From NCBI GenBank assembly GCA_024680445.1, contig JAILCJ010000088.1, positions 1-11,866 of the forward strand: 11,866 nucleotides of DNA, in the 5' to 3' direction. Made by a program: the position numbers and the translations under genes. Under the pieces are notes generated by a model that was not told the DNA's origin, did no database searches, and saw only the letters and a list, made by a program, of their open reading frames with translations. The stretch comes from Campylobacter sp. GTDB lineage: Bacteria; Campylobacterota; Campylobacteria; Campylobacterales; Campylobacteraceae. Shown here one piece after another: positions 1-6,584 of the stretch (position 1 is the first letter of the stretch; each line of letters begins with the position of its first letter).

Positions 1-1
1 T

Positions 2-532
2 GAAGATTTATCAAATTTGGACGAAGGCTTATCGGATGTAGATGAGAATTTGGGCGAAGTTAGCGAACAAACAGACACGGCGGATTTAAGTTTGGATGAA
101 AACCAAGCCATGGATGAAAAGGCTGAAAATTTAGATGAAATGACTGAAAGTTTAGACGAAGTTATCCAAACCCCAAGCCAAGAAGCCAAAAATTTAGACG
201 AAACAAATACAAGCGATGAAGAAATTTTAGATCAAAGTCAAGAAACAGATCTTAATAAGTCTGTAAAAAATACTACAAATATCGATACTAGCGGTATTAC
301 AGACATAGCCGATATAGATGAAAAAACCATGCTAAGTGCTCTTGGACTTGCTGATGATACTAGCGAAATTAAAGAAGATGAAAAAGTAGACAAAGGCGAT
401 ACGAGCGACTTTAAAAACGAGCTAAAAGAAAAAATTAGCGAACAAATCACTACTTCACTAAGTGCAAGCTCTATAAAAGAAGCATTAAAAGACATGAATA
501 TCAAAATAAGCATAAGTTTTGAGGAAAAATAG
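2..532 (+). CDS. Highly acidic repeat protein, 3' part (5' end outside window)
   Basis: The reading frame is open from the first bases of the window, so this is the C-terminal 176 residues of a longer protein. A TTG at 17 is in frame but is not a convincing start. The visible part is dominated by Asp and Glu. Its first 65 or so residues are imperfect repeats built on the core N-L-D-E or S-L-D-E at spacings of about 7-15 residues. The last 65 residues are less repetitive and end in a conserved-looking, helix-then-strand segment (roughly S-S-I-K-E-A-L-K-D-M-N-I-K-I-S-I-S-F). No enzyme motif, signal peptide or membrane segment is visible. From memory, C. jejuni has a gene annotated only as 'highly acidic protein' (Cj1178c) between fliR and gmk, and this is the same position. 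Function is unknown. The stop codon overlaps the gmk start by one base, which suggests coupled translation. Sure of the gene, not of any role. Confidence 0.85.
   Translation, partial: EDLSNLDEGLSDVDENLGEVSEQTDTADLSLDENQAMDEKAENLDEMTESLDEVIQTPSQEAKNLDETNTSDEEILDQSQETDLNKSVKNTTNIDTSGITDIADIDEKTMLSALGLADDTSEIKEDEKVDKGDTSDFKNELKEKISEQITTSLSASSIKEALKDMNIKISISFEEK
8..214 (+). repeat. Degenerate acidic peptide repeat (L-D-E core) within the acidic protein
   Basis: The DNA repeats the pattern AA(T)TTAGA(T/C)GAA about every 20-60 bases, for example at 130-140, 151-160 and 192-201. It encodes recurring N-L-D-E and S-L-D-E units. The copies have drifted, so this is an old protein-level repeat and not a simple slippage tract. 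Confidence 0.55.
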
Positions 533-1236
533 TGAAAGAGCAAGGCAAAAAACAAAAAAAACAACATTTTTCAAAGGTTAAGGTTAAAAAATCTGCCAAG
601 GCTTTAAAAAAAATAATCAAATCATATAAAGGGCAAATTTTACTTCTATCTGGTCCAAGTGGTAGCGGAAAAAGCACGCTTTTAAGCAGACTTTTAAAAG
701 AAGAAAAAGATTTGTATTTTTCTATATCATCTACGACTAGAACTCCACGAGAGGGCGAAAAACACGGCATAAATTATTATTTTACAAGTAAAGATAAATT
801 CAAACAAGATATAAAAGACGGAAATTTCTTAGAGTGGGCATATGTACATAAAAATTATTATGGCACACCATTAAAGCCGATTATACAAGCGTTTGCCGAA
901 GGAAAAATAGCCATTTTTGATATAGATGTTCAAGGTTTTGAGATAGCTAGACGCAAATTTCCACGTATAATTACTTCTGTTTTTGTAACAACAGCAAACA
1001 AAAATATTTTAAAAACTCGTTTACAAAATCGCAAAACAGATAGCGAACAAAGCATAGAAAACCGCTTGATTAACGCTGCTGTTGAGATGAAATGTTTAAA
1101 AGAATATGATTATTTGCTGATAAATGACGACTTAGAAAAAAGTTACGACGCTTTAAAATCCATACTAAAAACAATGCGTTTAAAAACTTCAAAGATAAAT
1201 TTACGAAAATCACTCGATCGCTGGATTAATTGCTAA
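532..1236 (+). CDS. gmk: Guanylate kinase
   Basis: Phosphorylates GMP (and dGMP) to GDP using ATP in the cytoplasm, a required step in purine nucleotide supply. The P-loop G-P-S-G-S-G-K-S is at residues 41-48. The GMP-binding stretch T-T-R-T-P-R-E-G-E followed by H-G-I-N-Y-Y-F is at about 68-84, the lid-region arginines are at about 163-178, and the D-I-D-V-Q-G motif is at 130-135. The protein has 234 residues where about 205 is usual. The excess is an N-terminal extension of about 33 residues with 14 lysines and one acidic residue. The GTG at 532 is the only standard start before the P-loop and has GAGGA eight bases upstream, so the extension appears to be translated. The start overlaps the stop of the acidic protein gene (TAGTG), which implies translational coupling. 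The enzyme assignment is secure. The role of the basic extension is unknown. Confidence 0.96.
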   Translation: MKEQGKKQKKQHFSKVKVKKSAKALKKIIKSYKGQILLLSGPSGSGKSTLLSRLLKEEKDLYFSISSTTRTPREGEKHGINYYFTSKDKFKQDIKDGNFLEWAYVHKNYYGTPLKPIIQAFAEGKIAIFDIDVQGFEIARRKFPRIITSVFVTTANKNILKTRLQNRKTDSEQSIENRLINAAVEMKCLKEYDYLLINDDLEKSYDALKSILKTMRLKTSKINLRKSLDRWINC

Positions 1237-1253
1237 AAAATTTAAATAAAATA

Positions 1254-1262
1254 TGTTAAGAT
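1254..1262 (+). promoter_or_regulatory. Possible extended -10 promoter for tatA
   Basis: TG-T-TAAGAT fits an extended -10 element (TGn plus a 4/6 match to TATAAT) in the 51-base gap between gmk and tatA, 25 bases before the tatA start. There is no clear -35, which is usual for Campylobacter vegetative promoters. A second run, TATAAG at 1273-1278, overlaps the ribosome binding site and is less likely. Confidence 0.35.
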
Positions 1263-1287
1263 TGCATTTTTTTATAAGGAGGAAAAA

Positions 1288-1497
1288 ATGGCAAATATTG
1301 GACCGATGCAATGGGTTATAATCCTAATCATCATAATTTTACTTTTTGGAGCTAAAAAAATCCCAGAACTTGCAAAGGGAGTTGGCAAAGGCATAAAAAC
1401 CTTTAAAGCCGAAATGGACGAACCACTAGAAAAAGTCGAGAAAAAAGACGACGAAAGCGAAGCTCAAATCAAAAAAACTGAAAACAAAGAAGCATAA
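1288..1497 (+). CDS. tatA: Sec-independent protein translocase subunit TatA
   Basis: Forms the pore-like oligomer of the twin-arginine pathway, which exports folded, cofactor-bearing proteins across the inner membrane. The 69-residue protein has the family layout. A short hydrophobic N-terminal helix spans about residues 8-20 and is followed by the hinge F-G-A-K-K-I-P-E-L at 20-28. An amphipathic helix ([11 protein letters not shown]) comes next, then a highly charged, Lys/Glu-rich tail. An excellent ribosome binding site, AAGGAGG at 1276-1282, fixes the ATG. The gene lies three bases before argS, so the two are probably cotranscribed. TatA and TatB/TatE can be hard to tell apart by sequence alone, but the length and short tail favour TatA. 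tatC is not in this window. The Rieske protein encoded downstream at 3598 is an obvious Tat client. Confidence 0.95.
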   Translation: MANIGPMQWVIILIIIILLFGAKKIPELAKGVGKGIKTFKAEMDEPLEKVEKKDDESEAQIKKTENKEA

Positions 1498-1500
1498 GCC

Positions 1501-3087
1501 TTGAAAGAGATAGTAAAACAAGAAATTTTTAGGATTTTAAACCGAGACTTTGTTCTTGAAAAACCAAAAGACAAAAACATAGCACACTATGCGACTCCGC
1601 TTGCTTTTAGCTTGGCAAAAGAGTTTAGAAAATCGCCAGTTGCCATAGCCGAAGAGCTAGCAAGCAAATTTGAAAAAAACGAAATTTTTGATGTTAGTGC
1701 GGTAAAGGGCTATTTAAATTTTAAATTAAAAAGTGAATTTTTAGATAAATTCTGTACCGAAGCCTTGCAAAATCCCCAAAATTTCGCTACTTCGCCTAAG
1801 CAAAATTCTTCTTTGCTTATAGAATACATTAGTGCGAATCCGACCGGACCTTTACATATCGGACATGTGCGTGGAGCGGTATATGGCGATACTTTGGCTC
1901 GTATAGGTAAGCATATAGGCTATGATATCACGACAGAGTACTATATAAACGATGCTGGCAATCAAATAGACTTGCTAGGCACTTCAATAAGCCTTTGGGC
2001 AAAAGAAAATCTTTTTGGCGAAAATGTTAATTATCCAGAAAAATACTACCGAGGCGAATATATCGCACAAATAGCAAAATTAGCAAATAACAAATTTGGT
2101 AAAGAAATTTTTTATGATGAAGGCAAAAATGCCGAACTTGCAAATTTTGCAAAAGATATAGTTCTTGATATCATCAAAGCCGATTTAAAAGACGCAAACA
2201 TTTTTATACAACAATGGGCAAGCGAAAAAAGCTACTATGATAAACTTGATGCTACCATACAAAAACTTCGTGCCTCCAATCAAATGTATCAAAAAGATGG
2301 TGCAACTTATATCGCATCTACAAAACTTGGAGATGATAACGATAGAGTCGTGATTCGAGATGATGGCAGACCAACATATTTAGCTGGTGATATAGTTTAT
2401 CATAATGACAAATTTGAAAGAAATTTTGATAGGTATCTTAATATCTGGGGAGCCGATCATCACGGTTATATAACCAGATTAAAGGCGGCTATAAATTTTT
2501 TGGGATATGATGAAAATCGCTTAGATATTTTACTTATGCAAATGGTTAGTTTGCTTAAAGACGGCAAACCTTATAAAATGAGTAAAAGAGCTGGAAACGC
2601 GATACTTATGAGCGATATATTAAACGAGATTGGCGCAGATGCTTTGCGTTTTATCTTTATTAGCAAGGCTAACACTTCAAGCTTGGAATTTGATATAGAC
2701 GAGCTAAAAAAACAAGATAACTCCAACCCTATTTTTTATATAAATTACGCACACGCAAGAATCAACCAAGTTTTTGGCAAAACCGGCAAAAAAGTAGCCG
2801 ATATCATAAATGCTAATTTGCAAAGCCTTAATGATGATGGCAAAAATTTGCTTTTTGAGGCATTGACTTTAAATGAAACTTTATGTGATGCCTATACTCA
2901 ACTAGCGTTGCAAAAAGTTCCTGATTATTTAAAAAATCTTTGTGCTAATTTTCATAAATTTTATAATGAAAACAGAGTCGTCGGTAGTCAAAACGAAGAT
3001 GCTTTACTAAAATTATTTGCCATTGTTGCCCTTAGTATTAGAACAGCTCTCGCTTTGATGGGTATAACAGCAAAAGATAAAATGTAA
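1501..3087 (+). CDS. argS: Arginyl-tRNA synthetase
   Basis: Charges tRNA-Arg with arginine, using ATP. It is a class I aminoacyl-tRNA synthetase of 528 residues, normal for Campylobacter ArgS. The N-terminal tRNA D-loop recognition (Add-1) domain covers about 1-85. The Rossmann catalytic domain carries the HIGH signature as H119-I-G-H122 after S-A-N-P-T-G-P-L. The KMSKS-type signature is K359-M-S-K362. A DALR-type anticodon-binding domain fills about residues 405-528, and the run Y-I-N-Y-A-H-A-R lies near its start. The start is a TTG, three bases after the tatA stop. This position aligns with the start of C. jejuni ArgS as I remember it, and no ATG lies nearby. Any ribosome binding site would sit inside the tatA 3' end and is weak, so coupling to tatA translation is likely. 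Confidence 0.97.
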   Translation: MKEIVKQEIFRILNRDFVLEKPKDKNIAHYATPLAFSLAKEFRKSPVAIAEELASKFEKNEIFDVSAVKGYLNFKLKSEFLDKFCTEALQNPQNFATSPKQNSSLLIEYISANPTGPLHIGHVRGAVYGDTLARIGKHIGYDITTEYYINDAGNQIDLLGTSISLWAKENLFGENVNYPEKYYRGEYIAQIAKLANNKFGKEIFYDEGKNAELANFAKDIVLDIIKADLKDANIFIQQWASEKSYYDKLDATIQKLRASNQMYQKDGATYIASTKLGDDNDRVVIRDDGRPTYLAGDIVYHNDKFERNFDRYLNIWGADHHGYITRLKAAINFLGYDENRLDILLMQMVSLLKDGKPYKMSKRAGNAILMSDILNEIGADALRFIFISKANTSSLEFDIDELKKQDNSNPIFYINYAHARINQVFGKTGKKVADIINANLQSLNDDGKNLLFEALTLNETLCDAYTQLALQKVPDYLKNLCANFHKFYNENRVVGSQNEDALLKLFAIVALSIRTALALMGITAKDKM

Positions 3088-3122
3088 TAATTTATTTATA
3101 AAAAATTTAAAAAAGGATAAGA

Positions 3123-3527
3123 GTGTTACTAAAAGTAGCAATGCAAAAATTTTTAGAAGATCCGAGTGCTAAAAATGAAAAAAAACTAATTACCGAGCTA
3201 AAAGAGGCGGAATTTTTAGCACCAATTTTGCTTCTTTCGCCTCTTGCAAAACCAGATGGCGGAGCTATTTATGAAGAAGAAGGTTCAAATATCAAATTTG
3301 TTCTTTTAGAAGATGAAGACACTAATGAAAGCTATTTTCCGGCATTTACAAGCAAAGATGAGTTAAAAAAATGGCGAAATGATGATGAGCAAGAGAGCAT
3401 TAAACTAAAATTAAGCGAATATCTCGCGATGCTTGAAGACAAAAAAGGAAAAATTCAAGGCGTTGTGATAAATGCTTTTGACGAAAATTTGATTTTAAAT
3501 CAAAAAGTTTTGCAATCTATACTTTAA
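3123..3527 (+). CDS. SseB family protein
   Basis: A 134-residue protein resembling the SseB N-terminal domain. It starts with a helix of the type L-x-x-A-M-Q-K-F-L-E-D-P. The middle contains a hydrophobic strand (F-L-A-P-I-L-L-L) and the segment Y-F-P-A-F-T-S-K-D-E-L-K-K-W at 71-84, which is the most typical part of the family. The end has V-V-I-N-A-F-D-E-N-L-I-L. No signal peptide or membrane helix is seen. The biochemical role of this domain is poorly understood. The name comes from a Salmonella secretion chaperone, but these stand-alone proteins should not be assumed to serve a secretion system. The GTG at 3123 follows AAGGAT (3113-3118) with good spacing. An ATG at 3141 is the alternative and would remove six residues. 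It sits 35 bases after argS and just before the petA promoter, so it probably ends the upstream transcription unit. Confidence 0.75.
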   Translation: MLLKVAMQKFLEDPSAKNEKKLITELKEAEFLAPILLLSPLAKPDGGAIYEEEGSNIKFVLLEDEDTNESYFPAFTSKDELKKWRNDDEQESIKLKLSEYLAMLEDKKGKIQGVVINAFDENLILNQKVLQSIL

Positions 3528-3555
3528 TATCAACAAAAATTTAATAAATTTATTG

Positions 3556-3561
3556 TATAAT
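3556..3561 (+). promoter_or_regulatory. Promoter -10 box of the petABC operon
   Basis: A perfect TATAAT preceded by TATTG in a T-rich run, about 37 bases upstream of the petA ATG. It matches the Campylobacter vegetative (sigma-70) promoter pattern, in which the -10 is strong and a -35 is often absent. It lies in the 70-base gap after the SseB-like gene. Its position inside a theoretical longer petA frame argues for the ATG at 3598. Confidence 0.7.
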
Positions 3562-3597
3562 CCGTCAGTTTATAATCAATTTAATGAAGGGGCAAGT

Positions 3598-4101
3598 ATG
3601 TCTAATTTAGAACAAAGACGTAATTTTATCGGACTTGCATTTGGCACGGTTGCTGCTATCGGTGGCGGTTTTGCTTTAGTCGCGATGAAAAAAACTTGGG
3701 ATCCGCTACCTAGCGTAAAGGCGGCTGGATTCACAACTGTCGATCTAAGTCCGATGAAAGACGGCGAGATGCGACAAGTTGAGTGGCGTAAAAAGCCGAT
3801 TTTTATCCTTAAAAAGGATGCAAACATGGCACCAAATGATAGCCGTGATGTTGTAGTTGGAGATGCAAGATACAGTGTAGCTATCGGGCTATGCACGCAT
3901 CTTGGTTGTATCCCAGAATGGAAAGCAAGCAAACAAAAATATGTCTGTGCCTGTCATGGTGGCGAATTTAACGCTGACGGCATAAACACATTTGGGCCAC
4001 CACCACGCCCACTTGATATTCCTCCATTTAAAGTAGACGGCACAAAACTTGTGCTTGGCGAAACAAGTCCAGAGTATCTAAAACTCGTTGGCAAAGCATA
4101 A
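3598..4101 (+). CDS. petA: Ubiquinol-cytochrome c reductase, Rieske iron-sulfur subunit
   Basis: Carries the [2Fe-2S] cluster that takes the first electron from the quinol in the cytochrome bc1 complex and passes it to cytochrome c. The protein is 167 residues. The N-terminus holds a twin-arginine signal-anchor: R7-R8-N-F-I followed by a hydrophobic helix at about 11-30 that stays in the membrane. Rieske box 1 is C99-T-H101-L-G-C104 and box 2 is C117-A-C119-H120-G-G. The predicted cluster ligands are C99, H101, C117 and H120, with a C104-C119 disulfide. A G-P-P-P-R-P loop at about 133-138 follows, as in the family. The ATG at 3598 has GAAGGGG upstream. A TTG at 3553 in the same frame is rejected because the TATAAT promoter would fall inside it. 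It is the first gene of petABC. Membrane insertion needs the Tat system, and tatA is 2 kb upstream. Confidence 0.97.
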   Translation: MSNLEQRRNFIGLAFGTVAAIGGGFALVAMKKTWDPLPSVKAAGFTTVDLSPMKDGEMRQVEWRKKPIFILKKDANMAPNDSRDVVVGDARYSVAIGLCTHLGCIPEWKASKQKYVCACHGGEFNADGINTFGPPPRPLDIPPFKVDGTKLVLGETSPEYLKLVGKA

Positions 4102-4111
4102 GGGGGAATAA

Positions 4112-5356
4112 ATGGCACATATACGCAAAGCAACTGGAGTCATTGACTGGCTAGATCAACGTTTAGCTGTTAATAAGCTTATGAAAGTTTTAGTAAGCGA
4201 GTATTGGATCCCAAAAAATATCAACTTCCTTTGGGCGATGGGCGTTATACTAATGACTATTTTCCTCTTACTTATCATAACTGGCTTTTTACTTATGATG
4301 TACTATAAGCCAGATGTAAATTTGGCATTTAAAAGCGTTAACTACACTATAATGCAAGAAGTTGACTATGGTTGGTTATGGCGACATATTCATGCAGTTT
4401 CAGCTTCTGTTATCTTTCTTATTATGTATATTCACTTATTGACTGGACTTTATTACGGCTCATATAAAAAAGGTCGTGAGATGATTTGGATAAGTGGTAT
4501 GTTGCTTTTCATCTGCTTTTCAGCCGAAGCATTTAGTGGCTATATGCTCCCTTGGGGTCAAATGAGCTACTGGGCAGCCACTGTTATCACCCAACTTTTC
4601 GGTGCAGTTCCAGTCATAGGCGATGCCTTGGTTGAGTGGATACGTGGGGATTACGCCGTTGGCGATGCAACACTTACAAGATTTTTCATGCTACATGTTT
4701 GTATGCTACCTCTTGTAACTATACTTGTTTTGGCTATACACTTTTACTCACTTCGTGTACCTCATGTTAATAACGAAACTAGCGAAGAAATAGACTTTGA
4801 AGTAGAAGCAGATATTTATCTAAAAGGCGACAAAGCTAAATCAAAAGTCATACCATTTTGGCCGGGATTTTTGGCAAAAGACTTCATGTATGTTTCATTT
4901 TTCATGATTTTCTTTTTCTATCTTGTTTGCTACCAATACGGCTTTGCAATGGATCCGATCAACTTTGAACCAGCAAATGCCCTTAAAACACCAGCCCATA
5001 TTTACCCAGAGTGGTATTTCATGTGGCAATACGAAATTTTGCGTGGATTTTTCTTTGATATAGCTGGAATTTCAGCTGCAAATATCGGTCTTATCGCATT
5101 TGCTTTTGCTGGCGTTTCCTTTTTCTTGGTTCCAGTTTTTGATAGAAGCGATGTCGTTGCCCCAGCTCATAAAAGACCACTTTATTTTATATGGTTTTGG
5201 ATTTTAGTTATCGACTTGGTTGGACTTTCTATACTTGGAAAACTTCCTACGGGCGGTATCATGGACTGGCTTGGCTTTGGCTTTTCAACGCTTTATTTAT
5301 TTTTGATGATAATCGCACTTCCGGTTATCACTATACTTGAAAGAAAAAGGGGATAA
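4112..5356 (+). CDS. petB: Ubiquinol-cytochrome c reductase, cytochrome b subunit
   Basis: The membrane core of the bc1 complex, holding hemes bL and bH and both quinone sites. At 414 residues it is a complete, unsplit cytochrome b with about eight membrane helices. Predicted heme ligands are H94 and H108 in helix B and H195 and H210 in helix D. The helix D pair has 14 residues between the histidines, as in cytochrome b6. Mitochondrial-type cytochrome b has 13. The P-W-G-Q motif (147-150) at the end of helix C and the quinol-site P-E-W-Y motif (299-302) are present. The C-terminal helices run to about residue 408 and end in a basic tail. The start follows GGGGG at 4102-4106, ten bases after petA, and the end is two bases before petC. 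The gene is certain. The symbol follows the Campylobacter petABC naming. Confidence 0.97.
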   Translation: MAHIRKATGVIDWLDQRLAVNKLMKVLVSEYWIPKNINFLWAMGVILMTIFLLLIITGFLLMMYYKPDVNLAFKSVNYTIMQEVDYGWLWRHIHAVSASVIFLIMYIHLLTGLYYGSYKKGREMIWISGMLLFICFSAEAFSGYMLPWGQMSYWAATVITQLFGAVPVIGDALVEWIRGDYAVGDATLTRFFMLHVCMLPLVTILVLAIHFYSLRVPHVNNETSEEIDFEVEADIYLKGDKAKSKVIPFWPGFLAKDFMYVSFFMIFFFYLVCYQYGFAMDPINFEPANALKTPAHIYPEWYFMWQYEILRGFFFDIAGISAANIGLIAFAFAGVSFFLVPVFDRSDVVAPAHKRPLYFIWFWILVIDLVGLSILGKLPTGGIMDWLGFGFSTLYLFLMIIALPVITILERKRG

Positions 5357-5358
5357 TT

Positions 5359-6408
5359 ATGAAAGAGCTTAAAATTTTTGCCATAGTTGTTTTCCTTACA
5401 GGTGTTTTATATTGGGGTCTTGAACCATATGCACATTCACAGCTTCATCCTCATACAAGTGCTGCAAATTTTGACTATGCACAAGAAGATGAAGCCCATG
5501 CACAACATGTTTTACAAGCAAAACAAGATGCATTAAAAGAAGCTACTGCAAGTGGCGATGAAGCTAAGATAAAAGCCGCTACTAGTGATTTAGAAGCTGC
5601 TCAAGCTTATTTGCAAAATTATCAAGCTTTTTGGGCTGATATAAATTCTATTGATTTTAGTAAAGGCGATGCTACAAAAGGTGCTGAAACTTTTATGGCT
5701 GCTGGCTGTTCAGGTTGCCATGGTGTTCAAAGTGCTGGTATGCCAGCTAGCATGGATAATGTTGCGGCTTCACAAAGCTTTGGTGTAGCCTTGCCAGATC
5801 TTAGTACAGCAGGTAAAATTTATGATGAAAAATTCCTTGCTGCTCTTATAAAAGATCCGGTTAAAGCTCTTGTTTTAACTCATAAATTTAATGATGAGCA
5901 ACCACATCCTATGCCAGGATTTTTTGGTGCTGGTGGCGAAGATGTAAATCAAGAAGTAGCCGATATGGTTGCATATCTTAAAAGCGTAGCTAACGAATAC
6001 GAAAAACAAAATGGTGCCATAAGCAATGATAAATTATTTGAAGATGCTTGCCAAAGATGCCATGATGTAGATTACGATAAAAAATACACTCTTGGAGATC
6101 GTGTTAGTTTAAGTAACTACATGGGTTCAAATCCACCTGATTTATCTATGATGATACGTTCTAAAAATTCAGACAATTACTTGACTAAATTTATAAACAA
6201 TCCTCAAAAAATGTTGCCGGGAACTGCTATGCCACGCGTTGGTCTAAGTGAAGAATCAACAAAACAACTTGTTTCTTACTTTGAAAGTGTTGGCGATAGC
6301 AAAAAAGCACAACGTGATAACTTAGGAATTTACTTGATGGCTTACTTCTTGATACTTGGCATTTTCGCTTGGTTATGGAAGAGAAAAGTCTGGTCAGAAC
6401 TTCATTAA
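5359..6408 (+). CDS. petC: Two-heme cytochrome c subunit of the bc1 complex
   Basis: Takes electrons from the Rieske protein and passes them on to periplasmic or oxidase cytochromes. The 349-residue protein starts with an uncleaved-looking membrane helix at about 5-20. A charged Ala/Gln/Glu-rich helical stretch (about 40-95) comes next and looks like a coiled coil. Two cytochrome c domains follow. Heme 1 is bound at C117-S-G-C120-H121 with likely axial M185 (H-P-M-P-G-F). Heme 2 is bound at C231-Q-R-C234-H235 with likely axial M291 (T-A-M-P-R-V-G). A second membrane helix at about 322-340 ends in a basic, cytoplasmic K-R-K-V-W tail. This replaces the one-heme cytochrome c1 of other proteobacteria, which is typical of Campylobacterota. 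The ribosome binding site AAGGGG lies in the end of petB, and the gene is followed by a stem-loop terminator. Confidence 0.95.
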   Translation: MKELKIFAIVVFLTGVLYWGLEPYAHSQLHPHTSAANFDYAQEDEAHAQHVLQAKQDALKEATASGDEAKIKAATSDLEAAQAYLQNYQAFWADINSIDFSKGDATKGAETFMAAGCSGCHGVQSAGMPASMDNVAASQSFGVALPDLSTAGKIYDEKFLAALIKDPVKALVLTHKFNDEQPHPMPGFFGAGGEDVNQEVADMVAYLKSVANEYEKQNGAISNDKLFEDACQRCHDVDYDKKYTLGDRVSLSNYMGSNPPDLSMMIRSKNSDNYLTKFINNPQKMLPGTAMPRVGLSEESTKQLVSYFESVGDSKKAQRDNLGIYLMAYFLILGIFAWLWKRKVWSELH

Positions 6409-6417
6409 ATTACATTT

Positions 6418-6457
6418 AACCAAATCTCAAAGCTTTAAGCCAAGAGATTTGGTTTTT
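6418..6457 (+). terminator. Rho-independent terminator after petC
   Basis: An uninterrupted 11-base stem, AACCAAATCTC (6418-6428) pairing with GAGATTTGGTT (6444-6454), around a 15-base loop. Its 3' arm runs straight into T residues, giving five Ts at 6453-6457. It begins 9 bases after the petC stop and closes the petABC operon. The U-tract is short, but the perfect stem makes this convincing. Confidence 0.8.
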
Positions 6458-6483
6458 ATAACTTCGTATATTTCTTAAAACAT

Positions 6484-6501
6484 TATAAATTTAAATTTAT
6501 A
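6484..6501. promoter_or_regulatory. 18-bp perfect AT palindrome in the cluster's upstream region
   Basis: TATAAATTTAAATTTATA reads the same on both strands. It lies about 100 bases upstream of the first cluster gene and could be an operator half-site pair. It is pure A/T in AT-rich DNA, so chance is a real alternative. Confidence 0.25.
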
Positions 6502-6502
6502 C

Positions 6503-6574
6503 AAAAATTTATCTTTACTACAAAAGTACAAAGAAAGTGAAATTTTAGTAAAATTTACTCTAAAAATTTATCTT
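6503..6574 (+). repeat. Pair of 13-bp direct repeats flanking the cluster promoter
   Basis: AAAAATTTATCTT occurs at 6503-6515 and again at 6562-6574, 59 bases apart. One copy lies upstream of the -10 candidate and one in the leader, just before the AGGA ribosome binding site (6575-6578). The span between them includes the 6540-6556 palindrome. Confidence 0.45.
6540..6556 (+). promoter_or_regulatory. Probable promoter -10 of the biosynthetic cluster inside a palindrome
   Basis: TAAAAT at 6549-6554 is a 5/6 match to the -10 consensus, 30 bases before the ATG at 6585. It lies within the inverted repeat AAATTTTA-g-TAAAATTT (6540-6556), so a protein bound there would block the promoter. With the terminator just upstream, the cluster needs its own promoter, which supports the call. 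The exact element is uncertain because the DNA is A/T-rich. Confidence 0.4.
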
Positions 6575-6584
6575 AGGAAAAAAT

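Noticed and set aside
238..770. Open frames on the minus strand opposite the acidic protein and gmk (238-567 and 501-770)
   Set aside because: They are antisense to a repeat-rich acidic gene and to a clear gmk. They have no recognisable domain, and their Ser/Phe-rich content is what antisense of Glu/Lys/Asp codons gives.
3096..3101. TATAAA as a promoter for the SseB-like gene
   Set aside because: It lies in a short A/T-only stretch 22 bases before the start, with no TG extension. Cotranscription with argS explains expression as well.
3553..3597. Longer petA reading frame beginning at a TTG at 3553
   Set aside because: It would put the perfect TATAAT promoter inside the coding region. The ATG at 3598 has a GAAGGGG ribosome binding site and gives the usual 167-residue Rieske protein with R-R near the N-terminus.
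3576..3932. Minus-strand open frame opposite petA
   Set aside because: It lies fully opposite the well-supported Rieske gene, has no ribosome binding site of note and no known domain.
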